From a virus: a stretch of 35,276 nucleotides of DNA. Position numbers and translations under genes: made by a program. Location: IMG/VR virus record IMGVR_UViG_3300000553_000145, positions 1 to 35,276 of that record; one strand, given 5' to 3'. A model generated the notes under the pieces. It saw only the letters and a program-made list of their open reading frames with translations. It was not told where the DNA came from and made no database searches. This document shows positions 1-8,650 of the stretch, in pieces; position 1 is the stretch's first letter, and every line of letters begins with the position of its first letter.

Positions 1-1708
1 TAGTTGCAGCACCACCACCTCCTGCATAATAAGTTAAAACACCTGATATACCATAAGATAAACCAGAACCACCATAACCAGCATAATGTGCATCAGCATC
101 TATGCCTATCGATCCGACACCTCCACCACCTCCACCAGCATCATGTATTCCACCTAAATAATAATTACCAGATCCACCTTTATTTCCTTGACTTGTAATT
201 CCTGAAGATCCCGGACCATTATAAAAACCACCACCACCAGAACCACCAATATTAGAATTAACCTGACCACCACCATAACCACCTCCAATAGCAGTAAAAA
301 TTCCAAATACTGAATTAGTACCATTAGTTCCAAGCCCTCTACCTATACTACCTGTACCACCAGAACCAACAATAACAGCAGTACTCCCGGAAGATATTAA
401 ATAATTACTTTGATATATTAATCCACCTGCACCACCTCCACCACCTCCATTACTACTCACACTTCCTGCACCTCCTCCAGCAACTACCAGCACCTCTACA
501 TTACCAGCCATATTAGTAACAAAATTATCTGACGAATTAAAAGTGTGAATTTTATATCCATTTACAATGGTAATAACACCACCAGTAGCATTGAATTTCT
601 TTCTTGATTTGAGAGCATTGTAGTTCTGCTTAATTTCTAAAGCAGATAAAGCACGATTGAAAATTTGAACATTGGAAATTTTACCATCAAACGGATCATA
701 AGCATTTGAATTATTATAATCTCTATATCCAACATTAAATTGATTATATGTGTAAGTAGTAGATCCTGTAGTATAAAGTGTTGTTATATATGATGTTTCC
801 ACACCATTTACATATATATTTATACTACCAATATTATTCATTACAGCAGTTACATAATTCCAATTATTTAAAATTATACTATTACTATTTGTTGTTCTAT
901 ATGAATTATCAGATCCTATAGTAAATGCGAGTGAATTTCCTCCGTAAACCATAAAATACCACCCATTATTTGTATTATAATTATAACTATTTCCTACTAT
1001 AGCACCTCTACCTACACCAGGAATAGTATGAGGATATATTAAAGCACTTACAGTAAATTGTTGTCCAGTATTAATACTAGAAGATTTGGTAGCATAATTT
1101 TTAACACCATCAAATACAACACTACCATCAGAATAATCAAATGTGGTTCCACCAGTAAAAGTAAGATTGTTTCCGTTTCCAGATAAATCAGTCCAAATGA
1201 ATCCAATTTGTTCTACAATAATTTCTGATATTTCTAACCATTGCCCTATGTATCCTGCATAATCAGCATAAATACCAACCGCTGATGTTCTAGATGTAAA
1301 TGTTGTAGTATAAGTTATAGTATTTCCAGTATTAATACTAATACTACCTATCCCTAACCAGGAACCCCATTCAACTAAACTACAGACGAAATTACTCCTA
1401 TATTTAAAAGTTAATTTATACGATGTTAATTGTTGAATAGTGCAAGGAAAACGAAGCCATGTTTCACCTGTAATTGTACTTATTATTCTTTGTGCTTTAT
1501 TAGAAAACCCATTACCAGTAACTATAGTCATATATCCAACACCAGTAAAACCATCAGCCAAACCATCACTATTAGAATCTATTTCACAGTTGCCATTAGT
1601 AACTAAATTTCCATTAACAACCTCTTGATAACTTTGAATATTAATACTATCAAGCGAAAGTACAAGAGATGAATCTATCAATGATCGTGGATTACAATAT
1701 GTACCCAT
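1..1708 (-). CDS. Tail fibre/adhesin-like protein with LamG and glycine-rich domains (partial, runs off the left edge)
   Basis: Reading leftward from an ATG at 1708, the frame stays open to the window edge (569 codons), so the C-terminus is missing. The N-terminus (MGTYCNPRSLIDSSLVLSLD) matches the N-terminus of the next gene upstream, which begins MGFYRGPNLVTSGMVLSLDA; the two are tandem paralogues. The middle has a LamG/concanavalin-type fold signature (WTDLSGNGNN, VVFDGVKNYA, FDGKISNVQIFNRALSALEI). After a joining motif (QNYNALKSRKKFNATGG) comes a glycine-rich domain beginning VEVLVVAGGGAG, followed by many Gly runs, as in Gly-rich adhesin tips of phage tail fibres. Likely role: virion receptor or glycan binding. 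The domain reading is from visible motifs; the exact virion position is inferred. No Shine-Dalgarno sequence precedes the ATG; the leader is A-rich. Confidence 0.8.
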   Translation of the reverse strand, partial: MGTYCNPRSLIDSSLVLSLDSINIQSYQEVVNGNLVTNGNCEIDSNSDGLADGFTGVGYMTIVTGNGFSNKAQRIISTITGETWLRFPCTIQQLTSYKLTFKYRSNFVCSLVEWGSWLGIGSISINTGNTITYTTTFTSRTSAVGIYADYAGYIGQWLEISEIIVEQIGFIWTDLSGNGNNLTFTGGTTFDYSDGSVVFDGVKNYATKSSSINTGQQFTVSALIYPHTIPGVGRGAIVGNSYNYNTNNGWYFMVYGGNSLAFTIGSDNSYRTTNSNSIILNNWNYVTAVMNNIGSINIYVNGVETSYITTLYTTGSTTYTYNQFNVGYRDYNNSNAYDPFDGKISNVQIFNRALSALEIKQNYNALKSRKKFNATGGVITIVNGYKIHTFNSSDNFVTNMAGNVEVLVVAGGGAGSVSSNGGGGGGAGGLIYQSNYLISSGSTAVIVGSGGTGSIGRGLGTNGTNSVFGIFTAIGGGYGGGQVNSNIGGSGGGGFYNGPGSSGITSQGNKGGSGNYYLGGIHDAGGGGGGVGSIGIDADAHYAGYGGSGLSYGISGVLTYYAGGGGAAT

Positions 1709-1722
1709 TTTTTATTTATTTT

Positions 1723-3507
1723 TTACACAAATCTATGCAACAAAGCATTATAATTCTGTGATATTTCTGATAATGAAAGTGCCCTGTTATAAATTTGTAT
1801 AGTATATACAGAACCAGCAAAATAAGTTCCATTATATAATGCACCAATCGAACTAATAACACTTGTAGACTCAATTAAATAAGTTGATTGAAGTGTATTA
1901 ATAGCTTGTGTAGAATTAAGATAACAAAATTTATTTGTTCCATTCCAACCAACAGATATATTCAAATTTAGACCCAAATATGATGACACATTTACTGTTG
2001 CCCAATCAGATATATTCGTCTTTCCAAAATATAACAAATTATTATAAAAATAAACACAAAAACCATTAGTTCCTTTAGCATATAAAACCTGTGACGATGC
2101 TGGCAAAGACGCTGGTACTTTTACCCACATATTTACTGTAAAAGGAACAGATGGAAAATTCAAACTAGTAGAACTAACAATAGTTACCTGATTATTCACA
2201 CCATTAAAAACTAACGAACCTGCATTTGCACTACTATAAGTAACTCCACTTAATGTACCGTTATTTCCCTTACCAGATAAATCTGTCCATACCGTTCCAC
2301 TACCAGGATAACTTGTAGATTTACCAGCATCCAAATTCAATACCAATCCATCATTCACTATTCTTTCCTCATATCTCCATCTTAAAGAATTATAATTTTG
2401 AAGAACTTCCGAATCAGAAAGTGCTCTATTATAAACACCAACATTTGATATCTTTCCATTAAAATAATATGAAGCATATCTTGCGCCTATACTTCTATTA
2501 TAAAGATTGCCAGACCCACTAGAATTAGTTCCACTATTTTTCAATATACCATTAATATAGATTCTCTTAAAATTGCCATTTTTACTAAAAGTTCCTACAA
2601 CATTTGTCCAAGCATGTGTATTAGGTATTAATGGTGATATCGTAAGAGAAGAATTACCAACATAAAATTGAATATCAGTCGCACCATTAAAACTAATTTC
2701 CATAGCACTAGTAGGATCAGTAAATAACATTTGATAACTTGCACCAGAAACTGATCTATAAAACCAAATAGATAAAGTTCCATCATATAAATTCTGCAAT
2801 GATACTGGATTACCTAACGCTGTATAACCACTAAATCCATCAAAATATAAACTTCCAAAATAATTAGAATCGTAAGTAACATTATTAACTAAATTTCCAT
2901 TATTATTATAACTTGTTAAATCTAACCAAGCATTTGTTCCTGATCTGATAGTATTAACAAACGGAGTAACATAAGGCTTCTGCTCTACCATAAAATTATC
3001 TATAAGGAAATATCCCTGTATGGCATTTGGCGCAGTTCTTATATAAAAATCAGCCGCACCAGTACTTAATGTTAAAAAAGAATATGTAAATCTTTGCCAC
3101 GAATTATTTATACCAGTAAAATTGAAGAAACCAGACATATTAACACCAGAAAAATACGGAACAGTAGGACAACTAATGTTTTTTGCATAACAAGAAATAG
3201 TGTAATAAGTTCCACCTGTGACATTTATATCACCATCCCAAAAAGCTATATTATTAACAGTTGAATTTTTTAACCTGACACAATAATTACCTTCATAAGT
3301 TTCACCACTCCATATTTCAGCAGTACCATCTGTCTTTGCATCAAATGCCCACCCACCTATAGATCCATTTTCAAAATTTCCATTTAATCCAAATAATGAC
3401 CAATGTAAATTAGTAGTAGGCTCACCAGGAAAACTTTTTATATTACCAGCATCCAAAGATAATACCATACCACTAGTAACTAAATTCGGTCCCCTGTAAA
3501 AACCCAT
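1723..3507 (-). CDS. LamG-domain virion protein, probable tail fibre/adhesin
   Basis: 594 residues. The N-terminus (MGFYRGPNLVTSGMVLSLDA) is shared with the downstream gene and may be the virion-attachment part. Two LamG/concanavalin-like modules follow. The first, about residues 190-375, contains WLDLTSYNNNGN and GSLYFDGFSGY and ends with ISNVGVYNRALSDSEVLQNY. The second, about 380-594, contains LDAGKSTSYPGSGTVWTDLS and GSLVFNGVNNQVTI and ends IQIYNRALSLSEISQNYNA. An additional carbohydrate-binding-like beta region may fill residues 40-180. Such modules bind glycans, and in phages they sit in tail fibres or surface decorations. It ends 14 bases before the next gene's ATG, and a TATATATAAA element lies 14-23 bases upstream, so the pair is probably one late transcript. 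The receptor is unknown. Confidence 0.85.
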   Translation of the reverse strand: MGFYRGPNLVTSGMVLSLDAGNIKSFPGEPTTNLHWSLFGLNGNFENGSIGGWAFDAKTDGTAEIWSGETYEGNYCVRLKNSTVNNIAFWDGDINVTGGTYYTISCYAKNISCPTVPYFSGVNMSGFFNFTGINNSWQRFTYSFLTLSTGAADFYIRTAPNAIQGYFLIDNFMVEQKPYVTPFVNTIRSGTNAWLDLTSYNNNGNLVNNVTYDSNYFGSLYFDGFSGYTALGNPVSLQNLYDGTLSIWFYRSVSGASYQMLFTDPTSAMEISFNGATDIQFYVGNSSLTISPLIPNTHAWTNVVGTFSKNGNFKRIYINGILKNSGTNSSGSGNLYNRSIGARYASYYFNGKISNVGVYNRALSDSEVLQNYNSLRWRYEERIVNDGLVLNLDAGKSTSYPGSGTVWTDLSGKGNNGTLSGVTYSSANAGSLVFNGVNNQVTIVSSTSLNFPSVPFTVNMWVKVPASLPASSQVLYAKGTNGFCVYFYNNLLYFGKTNISDWATVNVSSYLGLNLNISVGWNGTNKFCYLNSTQAINTLQSTYLIESTSVISSIGALYNGTYFAGSVYTIQIYNRALSLSEISQNYNALLHRFV

Positions 3508-3520
3508 ACTACTTTTTATT

Positions 3521-3530
3521 TTTATATATA
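3521..3530 (-). promoter_or_regulatory. TATATATAAA late-promoter-like element
   Basis: On the minus strand this reads TATATATAAA and lies 14-23 bases before the ATG of the LamG gene. It resembles the T4 late promoter core (TATAAATA) and recurs before other late genes here. Seen in sequence; the function is inferred. Confidence 0.45.
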
Positions 3531-3555
3531 AAAATAAAAAGTTTCTAATTTTTTT

Positions 3556-5526
3556 TCATCTTTCTTTTGGATATCTCATATACTTATTGCCAAATTTCTT
3601 TCTCAGTAATTTAGTTTCCCTATTATCCTTACCCAATATATAAGCATATTTATGTTTATTTTTAGGTTTTCTAACATAACAATTATTTAAACAATCTATT
3701 GAATATTTTTTCATTTTTTCAACTATATCTGTAGGTATTTTATTCCATAAAATTTTAGTTTTTAAATTCCATTCATTACTCCAAACAATTCCATTTTTCT
3801 TTAAATATGATTTATAAAAATTTAATTTTCTAAATCCTCTATTATTAATCCAACCATTAGGGTTATTTGGATTAAAATATAATTTATCAGACCCAAAATT
3901 ATTTCCAAGATAATAAAAATTACACGCTTGATAAATAGTACCAAGTTCTTTTGCCTCAGGATCAGCATAAGCCTCAAATAACCTAAATTCCGTATTTTTA
4001 ACCATCCACTTAATTGACCACATCAATAAAGAACTTGCTAAATTTTTAGGCGTCCATGATGCACATGCACCCCTACTTATAAGTTTTTCAAGTTTATATG
4101 TATCATCACCTAGAATTTTTGAAAAAGAATTTGGTGTTGACATAATTATTACACCTGCTAATAATCCATTATAAGTTGCAATAAATCTATGTGTTGGTCT
4201 ATTTGGCATTTTACCCAACCATTCATATTTTTTAATAAAATTTACTATGTCCTTAGTTCTATAATCATCTTTTGAAACAAATTCAAAATTAAAATCAGAT
4301 ATTTTTAATATAGTATAATCAAAATCAATATTTTTAATGTCATTTTCCAATGTTTTTAATCTCAATTCATATTGCCAAGAATGTTTTTTATTATAAATAA
4401 TCGGATCTATCATCTTATTAAAAACTTCGTAATTTTTATCTATGATAAACATAAAATTATATCCTTTTTCCTTACATATCTTTTCCTTAGCTAAATTTTT
4501 ACTATAATGCTTGTTAAACCAATAAGATGATTTTATCTCAATTATTAAATTCAATTTTTTAAAATAAAAATCAGGAAAATAAGTACATTCTCTATCATTA
4601 AAAAAATATTTAATAGATTCACCTCTTTCTATTTCAATTTTATCATAATAATTATTCAAAAAATCAAATTCATATTTACCCTGATAATAAAGATTAGAAT
4701 CTTTATATTTTAAAATATAAAGTCCCTTTGTGATCATTTTTTTATATATTTTTTCGTTTTGTGCCGGATAATTCACACCATATTTTTCAAATATAATATT
4801 AGTCAATTTTTGTTTTACTATTTCATTTTGCATTGGATTTTCAAATCCAAATTTTTCTAAACAAGTTTTTTTATATTGCTCCCTATTATTATAGAATTCA
4901 TCATCATATCTCTTTCTTTTTGTGTTTGTTATTTTTTCCTTAATAAAGTTAGAACCTAATGGAGATTTAGATGAATATCTTTCCAAACATGTATTTTCAA
5001 CTTTTAATTTAATTTCTTCATTTTGTAAAGGATAATCTACACCATAATTATTATTTAATGTTATTTTTGATTTTTCTCTAAAATCTTCCGTTGACATATA
5101 CTCGTCAGAACCATACTTTTCTTTTATAGTCTTTCTTGCCTTATCCTTAATTTTTTCATTTAAAATAGAATATTCTACCCCATACCTCTCCAAATTTGTT
5201 CTTTTTGATTTTTCTTTGAACTCTTCTAATTTTAACGGATGATCAACACCATATCTCTCTAAAAAAGTTTCTTTGGATCTTACACCAGAACAATGCTTAC
5301 AATGATAAATATCATTTTTAATATTTCTTAAATAAGAAAAATAAGAAATTTGATATTCTTGCTTACAATTATCACAAGATACATCTATCTTGTGTTTAGA
5401 TGTTCTTGGTAAATCATTTACATTTATACTCACAATATCACCAGAATTTATATTATATCCCAGGTCAATATAATATCCAACGTTTTTATTCGTCACCTTT
5501 ATTTCTATTTTATCTATCAAAATCAT
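3556..5526 (-). CDS. Homing-endonuclease-like protein: zinc ribbon, KYGV repeats, PD-(D/E)XK nuclease and Mom/GNAT-like domain
   Basis: 656 residues from the ATG at 5526, chosen because MILIDKIEIKV aligns with the starts of three related proteins in this window; a start at 5550 would add 8 residues. Order: an N-terminal CxxC...CxxC zinc ribbon (CDNCKQEY...CKHCSG), about eight repeats of a roughly 23-residue unit (LERYGVDHPLKLEEFKEKSK type), then a nuclease core near residues 312-335 (PDFYF...LIIEIKSSYW), then a domain at about 425-560 with RFIATYNGLLAGVIIMS, LEKLISRGACASWTPKNLAS and EAYADPEAKELGTIYQACNF. The last part looks like the Mom-type GNAT fold (YADP...GTIYQA.NF). It is free-standing, between tail genes and gp23. 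The repeats probably contact DNA. A modification role for the last domain is only a possibility; in the related proteins here a similar fold seems to be part of the endonuclease. Confidence 0.75.
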   Translation of the reverse strand: MILIDKIEIKVTNKNVGYYIDLGYNINSGDIVSINVNDLPRTSKHKIDVSCDNCKQEYQISYFSYLRNIKNDIYHCKHCSGVRSKETFLERYGVDHPLKLEEFKEKSKRTNLERYGVEYSILNEKIKDKARKTIKEKYGSDEYMSTEDFREKSKITLNNNYGVDYPLQNEEIKLKVENTCLERYSSKSPLGSNFIKEKITNTKRKRYDDEFYNNREQYKKTCLEKFGFENPMQNEIVKQKLTNIIFEKYGVNYPAQNEKIYKKMITKGLYILKYKDSNLYYQGKYEFDFLNNYYDKIEIERGESIKYFFNDRECTYFPDFYFKKLNLIIEIKSSYWFNKHYSKNLAKEKICKEKGYNFMFIIDKNYEVFNKMIDPIIYNKKHSWQYELRLKTLENDIKNIDFDYTILKISDFNFEFVSKDDYRTKDIVNFIKKYEWLGKMPNRPTHRFIATYNGLLAGVIIMSTPNSFSKILGDDTYKLEKLISRGACASWTPKNLASSLLMWSIKWMVKNTEFRLFEAYADPEAKELGTIYQACNFYYLGNNFGSDKLYFNPNNPNGWINNRGFRKLNFYKSYLKKNGIVWSNEWNLKTKILWNKIPTDIVEKMKKYSIDCLNNCYVRKPKNKHKYAYILGKDNRETKLLRKKFGNKYMRYPKER

Positions 5527-5537
5527 ATATATTATAT

Positions 5538-5600
5538 ATATCAATAGCACAAAAGTTTATATTATTATCATTTTAATAGCACAATACATATTATTGATAT
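5538..5600 (-). repeat. Inverted repeat ATATCAATA/TATTGATAT upstream of the endonuclease gene
   Basis: ATATCAATA at 5538-5546 and its exact complement TATTGATAT at 5592-5600 flank a 45-base spacer holding two near-identical CAATAGCACAA / TAATAGCACAA words. The gene-proximal arm ends 12 bases from the ATG at 5526. It could fold in a read-through transcript and mask the start, or be a binding site. Weak evidence alone. Confidence 0.3.
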
Positions 5601-5605
5601 GTGAG

Positions 5606-5693
5606 TAAATAAAAAAGCCAAACAAAAGTTTGGCTTTTTTATTAAGAATCCTGTAAAGGTTAGATTAAAACCACACATTGAATCAGTTACTTT
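5606..5693. repeat. Copy A of an 88-base direct repeat (duplicated 3' end of gp23 plus its terminator)
   Basis: Nearly identical to 6657-6745 with a few substitutions and small indels. It contains the terminator hairpin and the last ten codons of gp23, but a small change (ACCACACATTG instead of ACACCCATTG) breaks the reading frame here. It lies just downstream of the 5695-6645 endonuclease gene, so that gene is bracketed by the two copies. Confidence 0.9.
5617..5634 (-). terminator. Intrinsic terminator after the 5695-6645 endonuclease gene (copy A)
   Basis: Stem GCCAAAC / GTTTGGC, loop AAAA, flanked by an A run on one side and a T run on the other, so it can work in both directions. Confidence 0.8.
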
Positions 5694-5694
5694 A

Positions 5695-6645
5695 TTAAAT
5701 AGGAATAAAATTTGTTGATTCCTTAATGTGTAAGAACTCCATTAATTTAATTTTAATTGTATCATTATCATAATCTTTATAAGTCAACCGAAACAAAGGT
5801 ATATTGTTATTTATACAATATCCAGTCTTTAATTTGTCTCGCAATTGTAAAATTTTAAAACCTTCTTCACCACCCCAACACATCACAGGACGAAAATGTT
5901 GTTCACCATCAAATTCAATACAAATATTCAACTCCGTTAAATAAAAATCAAAATATAATAGTGATTTATGTCTAAGATCACTAAAAGATTTCTGAGGTTT
6001 ATATTTAATGTCATATTGCTCTAAAAAACTTGTAACAATTAACTCACCTTTGGATTCTTTACAAACTGGACAACCAGCTTTAGCATGAATGTGATCACCA
6101 GGTTTTTGAAAAAATGAACCGTGCTTAGGACAAATTATTTCTACCTTAGTATATGAGTTTATATATGTAACTTTACTATAATCATATTTATTATTATGAA
6201 CTTTATTTGCCTTTTCAATAAATTTATCTAATCCTATTACTGTGAATTTTTTAGTTTTTTCTATTCCACATTTTTTACAACCAGACTTCTTAAAAAGATG
6301 TTCCATTGGCAACTCTTCAAATATACCATGAATTGGACAAATTATCTTAACCTTATTTAAATAATTTTTATAATCAGTTAGAGAATAATCATAAAAATTA
6401 TTATGAACAATATTAGCTTGTTTAACGAATTTATCAGTTGTTTTAGATTTTTTTCTTTTAGAACATTCAAAACAATCATTTCCTTTCAAATGATTTCTTG
6501 GTGTTTGTTTAAATTCTTTATGTATAGGACAAATTATGTTAACTTTTGTATCTAAATTAATATAATTAACCAAAGAATAATCAAATTTATTATTATGGAC
6601 TTTATTTGCTCTAATTACAAATTCATTTTTTGATAATTTTTTCAT
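5695..6645 (-). CDS. Free-standing homing-endonuclease-like protein with HGxF/CxxC repeats and a C-terminal PD-(D/E)XK nuclease
   Basis: 316 residues from the ATG at 6645 (MKKLSKNEFVIRANKVHNNK). The frame is open 11 codons further up, but that part would be translated from the gp23 terminator hairpin, so the internal ATG is preferred. It has three tandem units of about 60 residues: KANKVHNNKYDYSKVTY, then IICPKHGSFFQKPGDHI, then GCPVC, as in DUF723-type zinc-binding repeats. The C-terminal nuclease core has YFDFYLTELNICIEFDGEQH, matching a Vsr/DUF559-like PD-(D/E)XK fold. It lies directly after gp23 in the same orientation, separated by gp23's terminator, and is followed by a second copy of the gp23 tail and terminator. 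Its own TATATATAAT element sits just before the ATG. Probably a mobile homing gene targeting the gp23 region. Confidence 0.75.
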   Translation of the reverse strand: MKKLSKNEFVIRANKVHNNKFDYSLVNYINLDTKVNIICPIHKEFKQTPRNHLKGNDCFECSKRKKSKTTDKFVKQANIVHNNFYDYSLTDYKNYLNKVKIICPIHGIFEELPMEHLFKKSGCKKCGIEKTKKFTVIGLDKFIEKANKVHNNKYDYSKVTYINSYTKVEIICPKHGSFFQKPGDHIHAKAGCPVCKESKGELIVTSFLEQYDIKYKPQKSFSDLRHKSLLYFDFYLTELNICIEFDGEQHFRPVMCWGGEEGFKILQLRDKLKTGYCINNNIPLFRLTYKDYDNDTIKIKLMEFLHIKESTNFIPI

Positions 6646-6656
6646 ATTATATATAT

Positions 6657-6745
6657 TAAATAAAAAAAAGCCAAACAAAAGTTTGGCTTTTTTATTAAGA
6701 ATCCTGTAAAGGTTAAATTAAAACACCCATTGAATCAGTTACTTT
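6657..6745. repeat. Copy B of the direct repeat (genuine gp23 3' end and terminator)
   Basis: Covers the last ten codons and stop of gp23 and the terminator hairpin. The matching copy A is at 5606-5693, on the far side of the intervening endonuclease gene. Confidence 0.9.
6670..6687 (-). terminator. Intrinsic terminator of gp23 (copy B)
   Basis: Stem GCCAAAC / GTTTGGC with loop AAAA and T/A runs on both sides, 26 bases after the gp23 stop codon. It also lies just upstream of the endonuclease start at 6645. Confidence 0.85.
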
Positions 6746-8557
6746 GATAGTCATGAATTGCTTCCATGGAAAAAAACCAATATCAGCAACTGCATATCTT
6801 GAACGAATTAACATTCTTGGTGCCCATGTTGCTTCGGAAATTAATTGAATAGATTGTGCCATAAGGTAAGGTACGAATACTAAACCTGGTTGTTCAACGC
6901 TATTTTTTCTTCCTAAGAAAATTCTATTGTCATCCCATCTTTGATAAGGGTCAACATAGATACTAATTTGACCAACATTACCCATTGGAAATAATTGACC
7001 ATTTGAGTTTAAGTTAGCTTTAACTGGGTTAAGTGTATAACCAGCAACATCTTGAATAACAGATGCTAAGTTACCGTTTGTAACAAGGTATTGAGCTGGG
7101 CCAACACGACCTTCAGTTGCAATAAAGTTAGAAGCGTTATTGATCTTAGCAATAAGTTTTCTTTGCATTGAGTGGGTTGTTTCACCACCTGGGGTTGCAG
7201 CACCTGCTACTAAATAAGCATCAACATTATAGTCAAACTTAGATACGCCAGCGGTTTGTGGAGTTGTCCAAGCGATTCTATTTTTGTCAGCAAGTGCAGT
7301 AATTGCTGCGATAATTTGTTTAGAAATGGTTTGGGTAAGTTCATTAACCAAAACTGATTCTAATTTTTGAATAATATCCATTCCGGTTGCGGCTTTGATA
7401 TCTTCAATTTGAGTTCTCTTCAATGATGAACTAATTTCAACATCACCTACTTGAATTGTCTTTGTGAAGATGTCTGGTCCAATAACGTTTGGATACATTC
7501 TTTCGTCTTCGTCACGGGTCATTGGCTTGTTAAGATACCAACCTGCTGAGAAGCCAGGGATATGATCTTCTAACAAAGAAACTAAATTAATAGTTACCCC
7601 TGCTAAAGTAATATAAGTTGGAGCACCAGCACCTGCTGCATTTGCAATCTGCATGATAACACCACTATTTAACATATCTACGATTGAGGATGATGCTGTT
7701 GGGAAAGTATTTCTATCATCAATAAAATTCCAACCACCATTGTTAGCACCAGTGTTAAATTGACGGAAAATTCTAAACATTGGATAACCATTGATACGGC
7801 TCCAACCTAAGAATTCCATCCAACCTTCTTTAGCAACAACTGTTGAAGAAACACCTGCTAATGCTGGGTTAAAAGCCAAAATCAAAGTTGAGGAAGCTGC
7901 AGAACTACCTTTAACAAAATAATCTGATAAAGTTAAAACTGAAGTTTGACTTTGTAATGGTTGTGAGTTATTTACAAGTGTTGTACCACCTGATAAATGA
8001 ACATACATTTGTTGAGTTAAACCTCCAATTTTTTCATATGTAGGAGTACCATTAGCATCAACTGTGTTTGCCATAGCAACCTTTAATGCTGCATTTAAAG
8101 CAGTGAGACTTGTCATGTTCAATGAGAACATAATAGGTCTTTCATCTTTCAATGTTGAATCAGCTACGTTATCATATTTGAAATCTACAAATAACAAATC
8201 AACTTTTGGTGAAGAAGCAGGCTTTACAGCTACTAAATCAAGACCAATAGTTTGTGCAGCGATCTTCATTGAAACTGGAAGTAAATTCTGACCAATGTCA
8301 CCTGAACCGATGCCACCAGCTGTACCCATTCCATAATCACCCCATACTAAACCAGGAGTAGTTGAAGGCAATGCAGGTTGTACTGCACCCATACCGTTCA
8401 TTGTGCCCATTGTTGAATAAGCAACATTTTCATTCAAAGAATGCATTTCTGCATACTCAGCCATCCATTTCTGTCTGTAAGGATCGGTAACACCTAAATT
8501 CTCCAAAACAGGTTTCCATTTGTTGATGGATTTTTGTTCGTTTACTAATAAATTCAT
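6713..8557 (-). CDS. 23: Major capsid protein, T4 gp23 family
   Basis: 614 residues; T4 gp23 is about 520. The N-terminal INKWKPVLE (11-19) matches T4 gp23 (LNKWKPLLE). Residues 91-105 (NLLPVSMKIAAQTIG) followed by LDLVAVKP correspond to the T4 IPNLIAFDICGVQPM segment. The C-terminal part includes MKRTQ-like and QPGLVFVPYLMAQSIQLISE segments and ends RYAVADIGFFPWKQFMTIKV, typical of this family. A possible gp21 cleavage site, L-N-E, lies at residues 41-43 (HSLNENVAY), after a charged N-terminal part like T4's removable propeptide. The T4 order 21-(22)-23 is kept, with the protease gene directly upstream. A TATATAAG element lies 47-54 bases upstream and a strong terminator follows. The base use is less AT-rich than in neighbouring hypothetical genes, as expected for a highly expressed gene. 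Confidence 0.95.
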   Translation of the reverse strand: MNLLVNEQKSINKWKPVLENLGVTDPYRQKWMAEYAEMHSLNENVAYSTMGTMNGMGAVQPALPSTTPGLVWGDYGMGTAGGIGSGDIGQNLLPVSMKIAAQTIGLDLVAVKPASSPKVDLLFVDFKYDNVADSTLKDERPIMFSLNMTSLTALNAALKVAMANTVDANGTPTYEKIGGLTQQMYVHLSGGTTLVNNSQPLQSQTSVLTLSDYFVKGSSAASSTLILAFNPALAGVSSTVVAKEGWMEFLGWSRINGYPMFRIFRQFNTGANNGGWNFIDDRNTFPTASSSIVDMLNSGVIMQIANAAGAGAPTYITLAGVTINLVSLLEDHIPGFSAGWYLNKPMTRDEDERMYPNVIGPDIFTKTIQVGDVEISSSLKRTQIEDIKAATGMDIIQKLESVLVNELTQTISKQIIAAITALADKNRIAWTTPQTAGVSKFDYNVDAYLVAGAATPGGETTHSMQRKLIAKINNASNFIATEGRVGPAQYLVTNGNLASVIQDVAGYTLNPVKANLNSNGQLFPMGNVGQISIYVDPYQRWDDNRIFLGRKNSVEQPGLVFVPYLMAQSIQLISEATWAPRMLIRSRYAVADIGFFPWKQFMTIKVTDSMGVLI

Positions 8558-8603
8558 TTTATTTTTTTATTTTTTTAGACAAAAGTCTTAATTTTTAGTA
8601 TTC

Positions 8604-8611
8604 TTATATAT
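8604..8611 (-). promoter_or_regulatory. TATATAAG late-promoter-like element before gp23
   Basis: Minus strand TATATAAG, about 50 bases before the gp23 ATG, in the 93-base gap after the protease gene. It resembles the T4 late promoter and the other elements in this window. Confidence 0.5.
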
Positions 8612-8650
8612 TCATTAAAAAAAGTCATTTTTTTCTATTTTTGCGACCCC

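Noticed and set aside
4-198. Plus-strand frame at the left edge (His/Asn-rich)
   Set aside because: It is the complement of the Gly-rich codons of the minus-strand adhesin gene.
6646-6678. Longer start for the 5695-6645 endonuclease (MFGFFLFNIYN)
   Set aside because: It would be translated from the gp23 terminator hairpin; the ATG at 6645 follows a TATATATAAT leader.
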